Of a stretch of DNA of 64,000 nucleotides, positions 49,156 to 61,749 are shown in pieces (within the stretch, counting starts at the first letter, position 1; each line of letters starts with the position of its first letter). The notes beneath the pieces are model-generated. The model ran no database searches and had not been told where the DNA came from. It saw nothing but the letters and a program-made list of their open reading frames with translations. The DNA lies in assembly GCF_000208745.1 (NCBI RefSeq), contig NC_030857.1, positions 7,500,094 to 7,564,093 of the forward strand, given 5' to 3'. A program made the position numbers and the translations under genes. Source of the stretch: Theobroma cacao. Lineage: Eukaryota > Streptophyta > Magnoliopsida > Malvales > Malvaceae.

Positions 49156-52100
49156 TCAAATGATGGACGACTTTATAGTTTCTTCCTCAGTGGGACGCCA
49201 AAATGTCTTGCGAACACAAAGCAATCCTTCGTTGTCTTTTGAATAAATCATCCGGATCTCCCATTGTAGAGATTTAGCCAAGCTCTCCACCTCACTTATG
49301 GTTTCACCATTGTCTCGTACAATCAGCTTTCCTTCTGGCCTCAGAATTCGATCAACTTCTGCAATTACTGTAACCAACTTGCACCTATGGCCAGGAAAAT
49401 CAACATCATATCAGGGAGGTAATCTTGGTTGAGAATGACAACTGCCAGAAATATAGCACGGAAGATAACAAACCTCTTTTTGGTAGTAGAGAAGAGATGG
49501 TCAGCATGAAGAACATCATATGTTCTGGGATATGTATTAAACGATTCACACCAATCATGATATATTCCAAACAGGCCACGTTCATAGATGATTGGAAGTG
49601 TATCAGAAGAGTCGATTGGAACTACATTCATAACCCACACTTTCAAGTCTTTCAGGGCTGCAGCAAACCTACAAACCGAAGCACAAAAGCATGAAAAGAG
49701 TAAGAACTAGGATAAAAGGTTATACAAACATCGAGATGCATTTCAAGAGAAGATATTTTAACAATAGCAACCGGGCAAAAATATTCTTGTAAATAACTTT
49801 TTTGAAAGTAGAAAAAAAAAAGGATAAACTGGTGAAAAGGGAAGGAATAGGGAGAAGAGAGGGGGATTACTTTTCCTCTAAAATTTGATACTTTCTTACA
49901 AAACCAAATTATAAGGTCCAAAAGGATGTGAGCAGAAATTTTCTTCCTTGGCAAATAAGATTATTGTAAGCTAATATTCAACTGAGCCTTTAATTTCACT
50001 TTGGGTAATTTTAGTCTTGGAAAAAGAAAGAGCCTAATAAATTCTGTCATAACTACAGAGAGGTTAATGAAATACCCTCCGTAAACAGCTTTCATATCCA
50101 TGACATTTCTCACAGAAGACCAGTTGATTCCCATCCCATTCAAGTATGACTGGGAGACAACTGTTTTCCAGTGATTGTAGTCGGCAGTGAAATCCTCCTG
50201 AGCAGCTTTACCATAAACGCCAACCTGAGAATTCAACCAATATGGAGGTTGTTCCAACCGTTCTGGCCATTGTGCAGGCCAAAGGGATCCACGTTCTGAA
50301 TCTACTGGCACTTTGTGCATGCATGCCTGAAGGGGTACATTCCTGAAGACATGAACCAGAAAATATTACCGAAGAGACTAGTGCAAACATTATTCGTCAA
50401 GAAAGTTGGGAGTACATTTCACTAAAGAGAAATGCTCCTTTAACCTAGTGAATACTTTTAGAGCAAATGTCCATGCATTAGCTTACATGGACAAAACTGC
50501 ATTAGGAAACCGTTAATGAAACCCGTAGCATAAAGCATGTGCCATTCGCCCAAATGCAGCTTAAAAATTTAACAAAAGAAAAAAGGCAGGGGGCAATGGA
50601 AAATAATAATAAAAAAAAAAGCAATCCCTCTGAATTTGTTTCATTCTGAGATGGTTAATTGGCAAGTCAGATGGAGTGTTCAAAGGAAAAATTAACAGTC
50701 ATATTTTGTTTCTCTATGTCTCAAGATATGCATGGCTGAGATACCTAAACGGAATTAAACACAACTAAATTTAGATCTACTTAATTTTTACATTTTAAAA
50801 TAAACAAGAGTTTAGGACTAACTGTAGCCAAATTAAAGAACTTCTCTCTTTTCCTAGTGACTAATTCTTGTAACAGTGAAGAAGATAATAAAATGTAGCA
50901 CCTAAATTTTATGTTAGACACTTTTAGAATTGCACTGCAAGGTTTATGGTGACAAGAAAATCATACGCAGTAAACTTAACGTCACACCCATTCAATCATT
51001 TTAAAAGCTGGTTTCCAATTGATTATGAACTTTATTTCACATTTTATTTGGGCATCATTTACAATTATCAGGTAACATTTCATATTTTGTATAGTGACTG
51101 TTAAGCAAGCGAAAATATACTGATGGTTAAAAGTAACAATTACCAGGCTGCATTAGGATCATCAGATTCTTCACAAAGTGGAGGTATATTTCTAGATCTT
51201 TTATTGTAGCACTCATTGGAAGTTGGCTTTCGATAAATTGCAGCTCCGACAGCATTCAGTCTGTCCTTTTTAATGACCACCAGATCCCAGCACATTGACT
51301 TTGTTAGCCGAGACATCTCTGCCATCAATAACCACAGCCCACAAAAAAGAAATAGAAAGACACATTAAGGTAAATCAGAATCTAATTTTCTCTTTGGAGA
51401 CACATGACTAGATTATAAAGTAATTTACCTTGCCAAATGCCAACATCTTCAGGGAGCTTCTGGTAGACTGGAGTAGCAGACCACACAAAGTAACCACCAG
51501 GTCGCAGGACACGATTGAGCTCTAGCAGAAGTTTGCCACCTGAAATATGCCTCAAAAAGTGTCTCTATATTAGAAAAGAATATAACAGTAAATAACTAAA
51601 TACTGATAAAAATAGAATGAAATTCCACCTTCAATGTGCCAAGGGACCCTGCAACGTGCACAGTGCACAAGATCAAAGACAGAACTAGGAAAAGGTAGCC
51701 TTTTGGTGCCCATCACAGATAATATGGCAGGAATTCCACGTTCAAGTGCAAACTGCACTTGGGCTTCATGCTCATCCTTAGGAGCAAATGACATTGCAAG
51801 AACATCTCTTTCTAAAAGATAGCCTCCAAAGCTAGCCACCCCACACCCAACATCCAGTATCACATGGCTTCTTTTTCCCCACGCAATTTCTGGAACAGAC
51901 TGCATTGTTGAAGCAAATTTGCATTCAAAGTAAGAGAGAAAAAATAATTTCAACAAAAAATAAAAGCTATACAAACTAAATCCCAAGGTAGTTAGCTAGC
52001 CCAACTGGAATATTAAAATAAGTTGAAGAAAGGAGAATAATAAAAGTAAATGAATACATAAAAATAAAATAAAATAAAATAAAATAAAGGAGATGAAGAA

Positions 52101-54152
52101 ACATTAAGGACTACATAAGCAATGGGTAATGGTTTGAGTAAAAGTTTTTGGGAAAAAAAAGAAATAATGATGCCAATGTTTTGGAATAGCTTCAAGTTCC
52201 TGGGGTGGCTCAGGTTTCACAATGGAAATAATGTGAGATGTTAAACCAGATGAATGTCTTCATTAGATGAAATGGCGTATCATAGAGAAAAAAAGTCCCA
52301 GTAGCTAAAATAGGCTATAGCCAATTATCATAAATTTGCTCATTAGAAAGAGTTAAGTGTGTGCGCAAGCATGTCTATATATGATTGTTGTCCAAGTACA
52401 CATAATGAAAGAGAGTGAGAGACAGCTTATTAGAGTTAAGTGCGTGCATGCATGTATATACAAGTAGAAGCTTAAGAGAGATCTAATTTGGAGGACTTGT
52501 ATGATTGTCCTGCACATGGTAATTTATGTGGTTTTTTTAAACATAATAATCATACAGATCCATGGCTCTAAGTAGATTATAGACTTCATGATTTTAATCA
52601 TGTCAATAATAAATTATCTAGAAAAATGAAAAGGAAATTCTTAAAATTACTCTTCACAACAATGTGCTGCTTTTTCCTTTGAAAGCATTCTAAAAATAGT
52701 TGGTAATCATAAATTAGCAACCACCAATGCATAATATAAGCAGGAATATATCCAAACAGCTTATGTTAGTAGACAGAAAAAAAAAATGAAAAGGACTTAC
52801 ATCTTGAATAAAATCAATGTAATGAAGTGCACCATTCTTAAACTGAGTTCCACCACCAGGAAACGTAAGGTATTCACCATTTACTTGAACCCAATTTTGG
52901 TGCCCCTTAACCTCTGCAAGCTTGGTGTGGGGGACATTGTAGTACCATATCTGCACCAAGCACCAAAACAATAAATTTCAATCAAAGTAAATACAGAAAA
53001 CACAAGCACTTGTTCATGCAGCAGATAGGTGTTTACTTTGTCCCTGCTTTTAGGCCACTTTACTGAGCGCTTGTATCCTTCAGGTAGAGGGACAAGACAT
53101 GTAGGAGCTTCCGCAGGACAATGCCTCTCTCGATGTTCATAGTGCTTTGTACTTGGAAGCTTTCTGATAACTTGCCAATTGTCTAGGCAAGGTATGTAGT
53201 CTGGCCCAGCAGTTGACTTACAGACTTTCCAATGGTGGCCATTCTTTTCACTGGATATTGAAGAGTGTTGTGATTTCTTCTCATTCTGTGATTCTACTGC
53301 TTGAGTTGACCAAGCTCCATTTTGAGTAGTAGACTCAGTCAAAATTTCTGACTGAGCACCAGCAGGGAGCATCTCATTTGAAGCTTGACTGTTTTCCCGG
53401 CTTTCCACACTATTCTTCACAGCACTTTGTTCTGAATGTTTGTCTTGATTTTGGTCATTCTTCTCCTCAGTCGAAATAGCCTCTTTGTCAATGCTTTTAG
53501 TTTTATCTGCAGTTTCTTCTTCCTCATAGTTCTTCTCACCCTCAGCTGACTCAGATCTGTTTTCACCTGAGCTCTCCTCTAATTCTGTCTGCAAATTTTT
53601 ATTCATTTCACCACCTTCATTCTCTGCTTCTCCAGTTTCTGAATTTGATTCTCCCTCTCTTGCATTTGTTTCCCCATCTTTCCCATTTCCATTCCCATCA
53701 TCTTCATCCACCATTTTCAGTTCATTTTCTGACTTAGTTTTCTCATCAGAACTCTCATTTGCACGATTCTCTTCCTGGTTTTCCTCAGCTGAATTCTGGG
53801 ACTCCGTGTTCTCATTTTTTCTCTCAACCACTAAGTTCTCTGTCATATTATCCTCATCAGTATTTTCAGATTCTTTATGAGGCATACCAGTGGCATCTTC
53901 TCTTGGTGCACCTTCGGGTAGATCACCTGAGGTATCATCAAATTGCTTAGAAACACTTTTTGGCACTGTTGGTTTCACCTCATTTGTGGTCTCCTGAGAT
54001 GACAATTCTGAATTCTGAACTGGAACAACTGATGAGGACATGAACATCCAAATCCCAACTAAACAAAAAGCAACAAACACAACTATAGTAGCAGTCGAAC
54101 AATAACTTGATGACTTCCTCCCATCAACTCTGGAATACTTGGCCAATGCCAT
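49156..54152 (-). CDS. PMT26: Probable methyltransferase PMT26-like
   Basis: Eight exons (54152-53037, 52950-52801, 51899-51629, 51539-51429, 51318-51144, 50342-50076, 49668-49474, 49384-49156) splice in frame at GT-AG sites to 837 codons, close to PMT26-type proteins. It is a type II Golgi membrane protein: a short basic cytosolic end, a membrane helix near 21-41, then a long acidic Glu/Asn/Ser-rich stem to about residue 300. The putative S-adenosylmethionine-dependent methyltransferase domain (DUF248, Methyltransf_29) follows. Its SAM-binding motif [14 protein letters not shown] is near 434-448; [13 protein letters not shown] and the second half-domain motif [11 protein letters not shown] follow. 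The family is linked to methylation of cell-wall pectin (QUA2/TSD2 relatives), but the substrate of this branch is unproven. The assignment to PMT26 rather than PMT24 or PMT25 rests on the N-terminus and length. Confidence 0.93.
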
Positions 54153-54186
54153 GCTTCTTTGTAATGGATTTTCTTGTTACATACAG

Positions 54187-54996
54187 CTGGAACGGCAATA
54201 ACAGCTAATCAATTAGTACCACAACCAAACGTCTTCCAATCTTATTTCAACAATAAAAAACCAGTTACAATTTCATGTCCATATAATTTAGTAAATCAAA
54301 CTGATAGATAAAAACATCACGGCACAAAAAAAAAGGATCTAGACAGCGAAATCTATAAACCATTGAATCCAAAAGTAGAGCAGATAATTATTTGCGGCAG
54401 TCAAAAACCACCAATATGCCAAAACAAGCGAATGGGAACTCAATCACTTGTATCTATTCCTCAAGTTTTTCTATAAGGAAAATAAAAAACTTGAAAATAT
54501 TAAAGCTAAAATCTTCCATAGAAGCAACCATTACATGTTGCTAGTAAAGAGTTAACTCCTAAGTAAACATAGCTACCAATAATTTTCAAACATCATTGGT
54601 AACAGCAAATGAGACCAATACAGTGTTTTTCTAAATACAATGTTTTCGAATAAAGATTAAAACTTTATACTCAAATTTAAATCTTTTCTTGATTTACGAA
54701 AGAGACCCAGATCCATAAATATAAGACCCATAAAAGTTCTCTCAGATTGATTCTTCAATCTTTAGCTATTGAAGTTCAACTTACAGAAGTCCTGATCAGC
54801 AAAAAAAGCAGAAACAGTAACTTAGAAACAGCATTTGACATTACCTTAACAGATAATGAAGAGTTTAGTTGCGGAAGGAAAAGACAGGAACAGAAGAAAG
54901 ATACTATCTAACTTGAAAACATGAATAACAAAGAGAATGCAGAAAAAATCTATGTACTATGTTTATCATGACAGGAGAAAGGATTTAAGACTGTAC
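54187..54996 (-). other. Predicted 5' UTR intron of the PMT gene
   Basis: On the minus strand an AGAG/GTACAG donor (54996) and a CCGTTCCAG/CTG acceptor (54187) frame 810 AT-rich bases just upstream of the start codon. The exon before the donor is a pyrimidine/purine-rich leader without ATG near its end. The prediction rests on splice signals only. Confidence 0.5.
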
Positions 54997-55199
54997 CTCT
55001 TTTTTTTTTCTCTGTTTTCTTTGGTGGGGTTGTTGTAGTAGGGATCTGGGTCTGGAGAAATTTAGGTGTCTTTGCTCATTTTATTAATCTCATTGGTAAA
55101 AGGACAGAGACACAGGAGGTGGGAATGAAGCTGAAGCTGACTTTTTATGCAAGTGGAGTTCTGGCCCTTGACAGCAGATTATTACTATACTACTGGTAT

Positions 55200-56850
55200 A
55201 CTAGTATTATGTTGGTTTTTGTTTGGCTTGACGCTATGTTTACTGGGAATGCGCAATAGGTGGAAATAAATATCACTGAGATCGGGAAAATATATATCTG
55301 TATCTTGAATATTGCTATAATTATTTTAACCATGTTAATTAATTACAAATTGATTAATTGAGGAATGCACATGTCTTCAATTTGGGACTCTCAATCTCCA
55401 TGTGTCTTGGGAAATTCCTTGAACCACATTTTTATTTTATCTGGGAAATGACAAATTATATCCAATACTTGATTTAATGATAATAATTTACCTATCTCTG
55501 ATTTAAAAAAATATATAATCTATCTCAAAACATTAGTAAGAGATATGACAAATGATATGTTTATAATTAAGAATTTTTTTATTTAATAAATATGTCTTTT
55601 AAATTAAAAATATGATTATTTGACAATAATAATGTTACTAATTTCATGTAAATAATTTTTTTCATTTAATAAATATGTTATTTGTGATCATGATAATAAC
55701 ATTATGTTCATGAAATTTACCTAAATAAGACTTTTATTAAATCTACATTTAAAGTAACATAATTGATTCAAATTGATAGTCCATTTTAGGCAGCTGACTC
55801 CTGGGGCACATGCTTGTGCTCCAAAAATTTCTCTCATATTTGAAATCTCATCATTTTTCTTTTATGTACAAATGAGCATAATTTATACTATTCTTTTTAT
55901 GTACAAATCTTCATAAAATTTTTTAAAATGAATCATTAACAAAACTTTTACGTAGTTTTATCTCATTCTAGCAAACGAAATTATTTTATTTTCAAAATAA
56001 AAAATGAGTTTAATGTCGAAAAAAAAAAAAGGCATGGAGAATTGTCACAGCAGCTTGTGACGGCGATGTCGGCGTTCATTGCACACTGCACCGACACTCA
56101 ATTTTACATGCAGATATGGAAGTCGCTTTCAAAAGCCCATTAATCAGAACATGGGCCATGAGCCCACCTAAGCTTACCTTCATTAAATTCATCAATTTTT
56201 GTTTTTTATATTCATTTGAATACATCATCTTTCTATAAAGATTTCCTTGACATATCGTTCATAATGATTTTCCTCTTTTTTTAAAAAAAGAAAAGAATTA
56301 AAATGGCATAATGTCACTGTGCTAACAAGACATTCTAGGTGTACTTTAGGAAAAGAAATTCTATGATGGGCCTTGACTGAGGTCCCCTCTGCGAGTCGTT
56401 GGGCCAAGCATAGATTGGATACATATTGGGTCCACAACATAGGCCTCTATTTTGTTACACCTGACTCATGGAGTCTCAGTTTTCACCAAACAAGGAAAAT
56501 GCACCTCTGTCAAACTGCAAAAAGGGAAAGTTTGGCCAAAACGCACCGTAGTGAAAGTGTTTGAAACAAGAACCCAAATCACATGATAAATTTTCAACAC
56601 ATCATGAATAGTATATCATCAAAATGACACCCTATGCCTTTTTCAAACTAAATTTGCTGTTAAGAATCAAATTCCCTTCCCTTGCTAATAATGTCATGAA
56701 TTTTTCCCCACCAGAACCCGATTATAGCCACATCATTACATTATCCAAAAGTTATCAATATTTCAACAGACATAGATGACCTGGCGCAACCTTTAAACTC
56801 ATGCAGCCAATCACAATCCTCCTGCCAATATTTTCAAAATAAAAAAAACA
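55200..56850. other. Intergenic between PMT and SGRL promoters
   Basis: The two genes are divergent. AT-rich sequence with short ORFs only. The GC-rich patch at 56036-56105 is not explained. Confidence 0.5.
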
Positions 56851-56903
56851 AATGTGTGATTGACATAGATGTTGGACCAGTGGGGTCCAATGAATCACAA
56901 ATC

Positions 56904-56909
56904 CACGTG
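56904..56909. promoter_or_regulatory. G-box CACGTG upstream of SGRL
   Basis: A palindromic CACGTG lies about 150 bases before the start codon, and a second ACGT core follows near 56946. G-boxes bind bZIP and bHLH factors, including those acting in ABA and light control of chlorophyll breakdown genes. Function here is inference. Confidence 0.5.
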
Positions 56910-57003
56910 AAACCAAAAACCAAAATCTCTGAACATCAATTCTCCACGTACCCATCATATCATCCCCTTTCTTTTCTCTCTGGAAAAGCTCACAGGGAAG
57001 ACA

Positions 57004-57024
57004 ATGGTGGGCTTTCAACAATGA
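57004..57024 (+). promoter_or_regulatory. Six-codon upstream ORF in the SGRL leader
   Basis: ATG 57004 opens six codons (M-V-G-F-Q-Q) and ends TGA at 57022-57024. The TGA overlaps the next upstream ATG as ATGA. Confidence 0.5.
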
Positions 57025-57185
57025 AGAAGAAGAGAAAGAGTGGGTTATGCTTGTCCCATGGCCTGCCATTCTGCTTACTATGCCTCCTTTTCACCTTCAC
57101 CATTCAAAGACTATGCTGCCAAGAACAGAAAATTTCGGCCTTCAGAAGGATTCAGGCCTCTTCGCCTTCAGGGTTCTTCCATTAG
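57021..57185 (+). promoter_or_regulatory. 54-codon upstream ORF overlapping the SGRL start
   Basis: ATG 57021 has A at -3, a good context. The frame (one off the main frame) runs past the SGRL start at 57058 and stops at 57185. It would encode a basic then hydrophobic peptide. If transcripts begin upstream of 57004, ribosomes starting here could not use the main ATG. Confidence 0.45.
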
Positions 57186-59731
57186 CAGCACTGCTAGAGC
57201 CTCCTGCAACACTCTTGTCTCTGAGGTGTTCTTCTATTCTCTCTTTTTTTAGAAACTCTTGTTTTGTAATGGCATTGTTATATATAAATGTTAGATGGAC
57301 GTATTTCAACTTAACGGCTTACTATCATTAGGATTATTAGCAAAATGACAATTGGCTTGTTCTTGAAATGGAAGTTGCTTTAAAGAATGGCATTTTAATG
57401 TAGTTTTAGAATATGCCTAAGTTTTGTTCATACACCATTAACAATCTCTACTTCCTTCATTTTGGCTGGCTAGGCTTTGCTTGGACTGTTTATGAATTAA
57501 ATCGATGCCTGACACACATTATAGGGGAAAAAAGGCATATAATCTAGTAATATTTTGGTTATGTTCATAATATTAAAGTGGTGATAAAGTTAATCTCACA
57601 TAAGTTAAGTTGGAATATTCTGGATATATAGATATATAAAGATAATTTCACCTTCTGTAAATTGATTTTAGATTTGATGTCCATCTAAATTTCAACTCGG
57701 CTCGGAATAGGCATCTTTGTGGGCTTATATGAGAAACTCGAGCCATGCTTTGGGTGATTCAGTGATGGGAAATGTAAAATATCATTGCATCAGGATTGAT
57801 AGACTTGAAACATTCACCCGATTTCACTTCCACATAATTTGCTTTGCAATTACAGAAATGGCTCCCAATTGATGCTATTAGTTCCTGCAGTGATATATTT
57901 CCTGCAGCCACAAAACTCCATACTCGAGTCCTCAGCTTGTTACAGGAAAGACCTATGGTGCCTGCTTGATTTCATGTGACCTAGCCTTTTTGCTTTAATT
58001 TATTACTTCATGAAGACAATGCTAAAGCACGGCATGTTCTTTTGCGTGGTTGCTTGAAAGTTGAAACTGTGCCATAGCTGCGTTGTGTATAAAAGAGATT
58101 TACTAAAACTAATCATTAGCTTCAAATAGGAATGCATTTAATCCTGTCTATTGCCTGTTGTATATTTTGCACATGATGAAATAGGCATTGTATGGCTAGT
58201 TCTGGAAAAATCTAAACATAGAAATTGCACTCCTTACAGCATTTTCTCATGTCAATTTATGAATCCCAATCACTGACTGAGATCCTAAAATTCTGTTTTT
58301 CAATCTGTTTTCCCTGCAACAATTGAAAACAGCATAAAACTTCCTGCCCATATTAATTGAACATTATACTGAAAAAGTTGAACCAATTTCCAGTTATTCT
58401 TTTGGATTTTATTGTCCGATTTCCAGGCTGCAAGGCTTTTGGGTCCTCCAGCAAGTTTCGAAGCTTCAAAACTCAAAGTTGTTTTCATGGGAGAGGGGCT
58501 AAAAAATTATTCTGCAACAATCCCAAGAACCTACATCCTTTCCCACTGTGACTTCACAGCTAACTTAACATTAACCATCTCCAATGTCATCAACCTTGAT
58601 CAGGTATGAATGCCATTATTTTGCTATCTTGGTATTTAAACTTTGTACCAAATGTTCTTTTTTTTTTTCTCTCTTTTTTAACATTGTACCAATTTTTAAA
58701 TCTGCACAGATTTTTTGAAATTTGTTTGAATCTAAAAGTTCTGATGGAGGTATAAACAGTTAAATCTTCATGGAGTTAGCATTCAGTATGTCGTTTCCAT
58801 TGGTGTGAATATATTTGCATTTGAGGAATTTAATTTGAAACACCTAATATTTGATTGCTCTTTTATACATTGCATGTGTCCATGGCAGTTGAAAGGGTGG
58901 TGCCATAAGGATGACGTGGTAGCTGAGTGGAAGAAAGTGAAAGAGACCATGTTACTCAATGTGCATTGTTACGTAAGCGGTCCCAATCTCTTGCTTGACC
59001 TTGCTGCTGAGTTTAGATACCACATTTTCTCCAAGGAATTACCTTTGGTAAGTTTTCCTCCCTTACATCAGAAAAGAATAAGACTACAAGATGACTAGAA
59101 ACTTAGAACTCAGCTTTGATGTGTTTGACTTTCACATGGCATCTTTGTGATCTCAATATGAATTTACTCCTCCATTTGGCCATCGAATAAACTGATTTAT
59201 CTTTCAGCGTGCTGTGTTTACTTGCAATGCTAGTGACAATCTGTTGGTTGAATGACTAATACTTGCTGAACTTTTGTTGCAATGCAAAGTAGGTACTTAA
59301 AGCTGTGCTCCATGGAGATTCAGTCCTTTTCACCGAAAACCCTGAGCTACTTGATGCTGTAGTTTGCGTTTACTTTCACTCTAGCTTGCCAAAGTACAAT
59401 CGCATAGAATGTTGGGGACCACTCAAGGATGCTGCAGAGGTAATATCAAACCCCGATAGTTTCATAGTTTGCTGCATACATTCAAAGGCTGCTTACTCTC
59501 TCTCAAAGAATTATCAATGCCAGCTTTCAACTGGTACTTTCTGTGAGGAAAGTCATTAACCTCAATAATGAACCGGTTTTCTCTCAATGCATTTTTTATT
59601 TTCATCAGGGAAGACTAGGCAATCAAGTTCAAGGTTTATTAACAGCACATAAGGAAAGTTCCTCTCCGCCAGAAAAGTGGGGAAGAAGGCCAAAATCCAT
59701 CTTTCAAGCTCTGTTTACTTTCCTTCTTTGA
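57058..59731 (+). CDS. SGRL: STAY-GREEN-LIKE protein (SGRL), chloroplast
   Basis: Five exons (57058-57225, 58427-58603, 58889-59047, 59293-59439, 59609-59731), all phase 0 with GT-AG sites, give 257 codons, the normal SGRL size. Residues 1 to about 45 are Ser/Arg/Lys-rich and fit a chloroplast transit peptide (M-A-C-H-S-A-Y-Y-A-S-F-S-P). The staygreen domain covers about 57-215: L-L-G-P-P-A-S-F-E-A-S-K-L-K-V-V-F, R-T-Y-I-L-S-H-C-D-F-T-A, V-A-E-W-K-K-V-K, H-I-F-S-K-E-L-P-L and V-E/I-E-C-W-G-P-L-K-D-A-A type blocks. The tail ends F-T-F-L-L, as I recall for SGRL rather than SGR1/NYE1, which has a Cys-rich C-terminus. The family removes Mg from chlorophyll (Mg-dechelatase); SGRL is reported to prefer chlorophyllide. 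The start was chosen for its match to the SGRL N-terminus, although upstream ATGs exist. Confidence 0.93.
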
Positions 59732-60059
59732 CTTGTGTAACTGGTCAATGGGCTGGTTTCTTGCCTCATGGCTGCAATACAAGCCAAGGACAAGTGAAGT
59801 GGAGAAGAATACAATAAAAGTTGAATACTAAGACTCAAAAGGCAAGGCATCCATTTCATGAAAGAAGGATTTTGCTTCTGATTCTTTTGTGATTGATGCA
59901 TTAGTTGAATTGGATTGGAAATGTAAATGAACAATTCTTCTGCAACTGAGGCCATTTGTTCATTCATTAACTAATGGCTATTTTCTTTGTTGCTTTGTAA
60001 ATCAACAGTAAAGCTATCCTATTACAAAGGGCTCTCTGTTAAACTTTCAAAAAAATAGG

Positions 60060-60371
60060 TGAAGGAAAATGAAGGAGAGTCGAGAGAACGATTAAGAGCA
60101 GTAAGATGAAGAAAAAAAAACAGAACCTCATTTTCATTCATATCAGTTTGCTACATAAAGCAAGAACAGAAAACAGAATAGAAACTAACAACTACCCACT
60201 AAGTGAACTCAATAGATAACTGATCCATAATTCTAAGTAGTAGACTAACAAGTGTCAAGTAGGATAACCAACAATAACTGACTGCAACATAAGAAAATAA
60301 GACTAAACTTAACTGAGTCTTATGCATCAGCATGTAGTGTCTACTGGCTGCTCAGATAAACACTGTCAACA
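60060..60371 (-). repeat. Probable 3' LTR of the copia element
   Basis: On the minus strand it starts TGTTGACAGTG just after the pol end and finishes TTCCTTCA, 312 bp. The partner LTR is not in the window, so the limits are inferred. Confidence 0.45.
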
Positions 60372-60393
60372 ACTAAAGAGATGCATTCCAACT

Positions 60394-61749
60394 TCAACGC
60401 ACCTCCTTGGAATGTATCTCACACACACCAAGCATAGTCTTGAGATAAACAAATCTTTCCTTACTCAAACTCTTGGTCAGAATATCTGCTAGTTGTTTAG
60501 AAGAATTGTAGTGATACACAGCAATTTCTTTTTCTTTGATGGCATCTCGAATGGCATGATATTTCACCCTTATGTGTTTTGTTCTCCCATGATGCACTGG
60601 ATTGTTGGCAATATCAATTGCAGATTGATTGTCAATCCAGAGAGTTGTTTCTTCTCTTTGCTTAAATCCAATATCTTTAAGCATTTTTCTCAACCACAAG
60701 GCGTGATTAGTAGCAATAGTAGCAGCTATATACTTAGCCTCTGCGGTGGACTGTGCAACTACATCTCGTTTCTTGCAATTCCAAGTAAACATAGCACTAC
60801 CGAAAGAAAAACAAAAACCTGTGGTGCTTCGAGAATCCTCAAGACTTCCAGCCCAGTCACTGTCGCAATACCCCAATAGATTATTGCTGGATTTTTTACT
60901 GAATTTGAGACCAAAATTCATTGTCCCTTTCACATACCGTAACACCCTTTTGGCTGCAATAAAGTGAAATTCTGATGACTTTTGCATATACCTTGAAAGA
61001 ACACTAGCAGCATACATTATATCAGGCCGAGAAGCTGTCAGATACAATAAACATCCAACTAGACTTCTATAAACTACACCATTATCATCTCCACTACCAT
61101 CATTCTTGCAAAACTTATTGTTTGAGGTTAATGGAGTGTCTACTGACTTACAAGCTTCCATGTTGAATCGTTGCAGCAACTCCCTTGCATATTTGGTTTG
61201 ATGAATACATATATAATCTGGTTTTTGAACAATTTCCATGCCCAGAAAGAAAGTCATCTCACCAAGATCTGTCATTTGAAACTCCTGCTTCATCTTCATT
61301 TTAAAATCATCCACAACATAACTATCTGGACCTGTGACAAGTAAGTCATCAACATACAATGAGACCAACAAATTTACAAAGCCATTTAAATTCAACACAT
61401 ACAAAGTTGGCTCATTCATGCTTGGATTGAATCCTTTACTCCTCAAGTAATTGTCAATTCGTTCATACTAGGCCCTTGGAGCCTGTTTAAGAACATATAG
61501 TGCTTTAAGAAGCCTGCAAACTTTGTTCTCATTTCTTTTCTCCACAAAACCTTCCGGTTGCTCAATGTAGACATCTTCTGTTATGAAGCCATTCAAAAAT
61601 GCAGATTTCACATCTAAGTGCCAGATCTTCCAACTTTCTTTGGCTGCCAAGGCTGTTAGAAGTTGAATGGTATTGTGTTTAGCCACTGGTGCAAACGTCT
61701 CAGAGAAGTCTACCCCATATTCTTGAGCATACCCTTTAGCTACCAAACA
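60394..61749 (-). pseudogene. Copia reverse transcriptase and RNase H, one stop
   Basis: Minus-strand translation starts in [14 protein letters not shown], with [12 protein letters not shown], then Y-V-D-D-L-L-V-T-G, L-Y-L-T-A-S-R-P-D-I-M-Y, G-Y-C-D-S-D-W-A-G and the RNase H region A-Q-S-T-A-E-A-K-Y-I-A. The ADILTK block near the end is intact. A single TAG at 61468-61470 replaces the Trp after Q-A-P-R-A, and the frame is otherwise open for 350 codons. Its 5' end is interrupted within the K-A-R-L-V-A-K-G block by the insertion at 61750. This is the best-preserved retroelement coding region in the window. Confidence 0.9.

Larger units (their letters stand above)
60060..61749 (-). mobile_element. 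3' part of a Ty1/copia retrotransposon
   Basis: It contains the reverse transcriptase and RNase H (60394-61749) followed by a probable 3' LTR (60060-60371) on the minus strand. The 5' part is separated by the gypsy-type LTR inserted at 61750 and lies outside the window. It sits about 330 bp downstream of SGRL in the opposite orientation. Confidence 0.85.
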
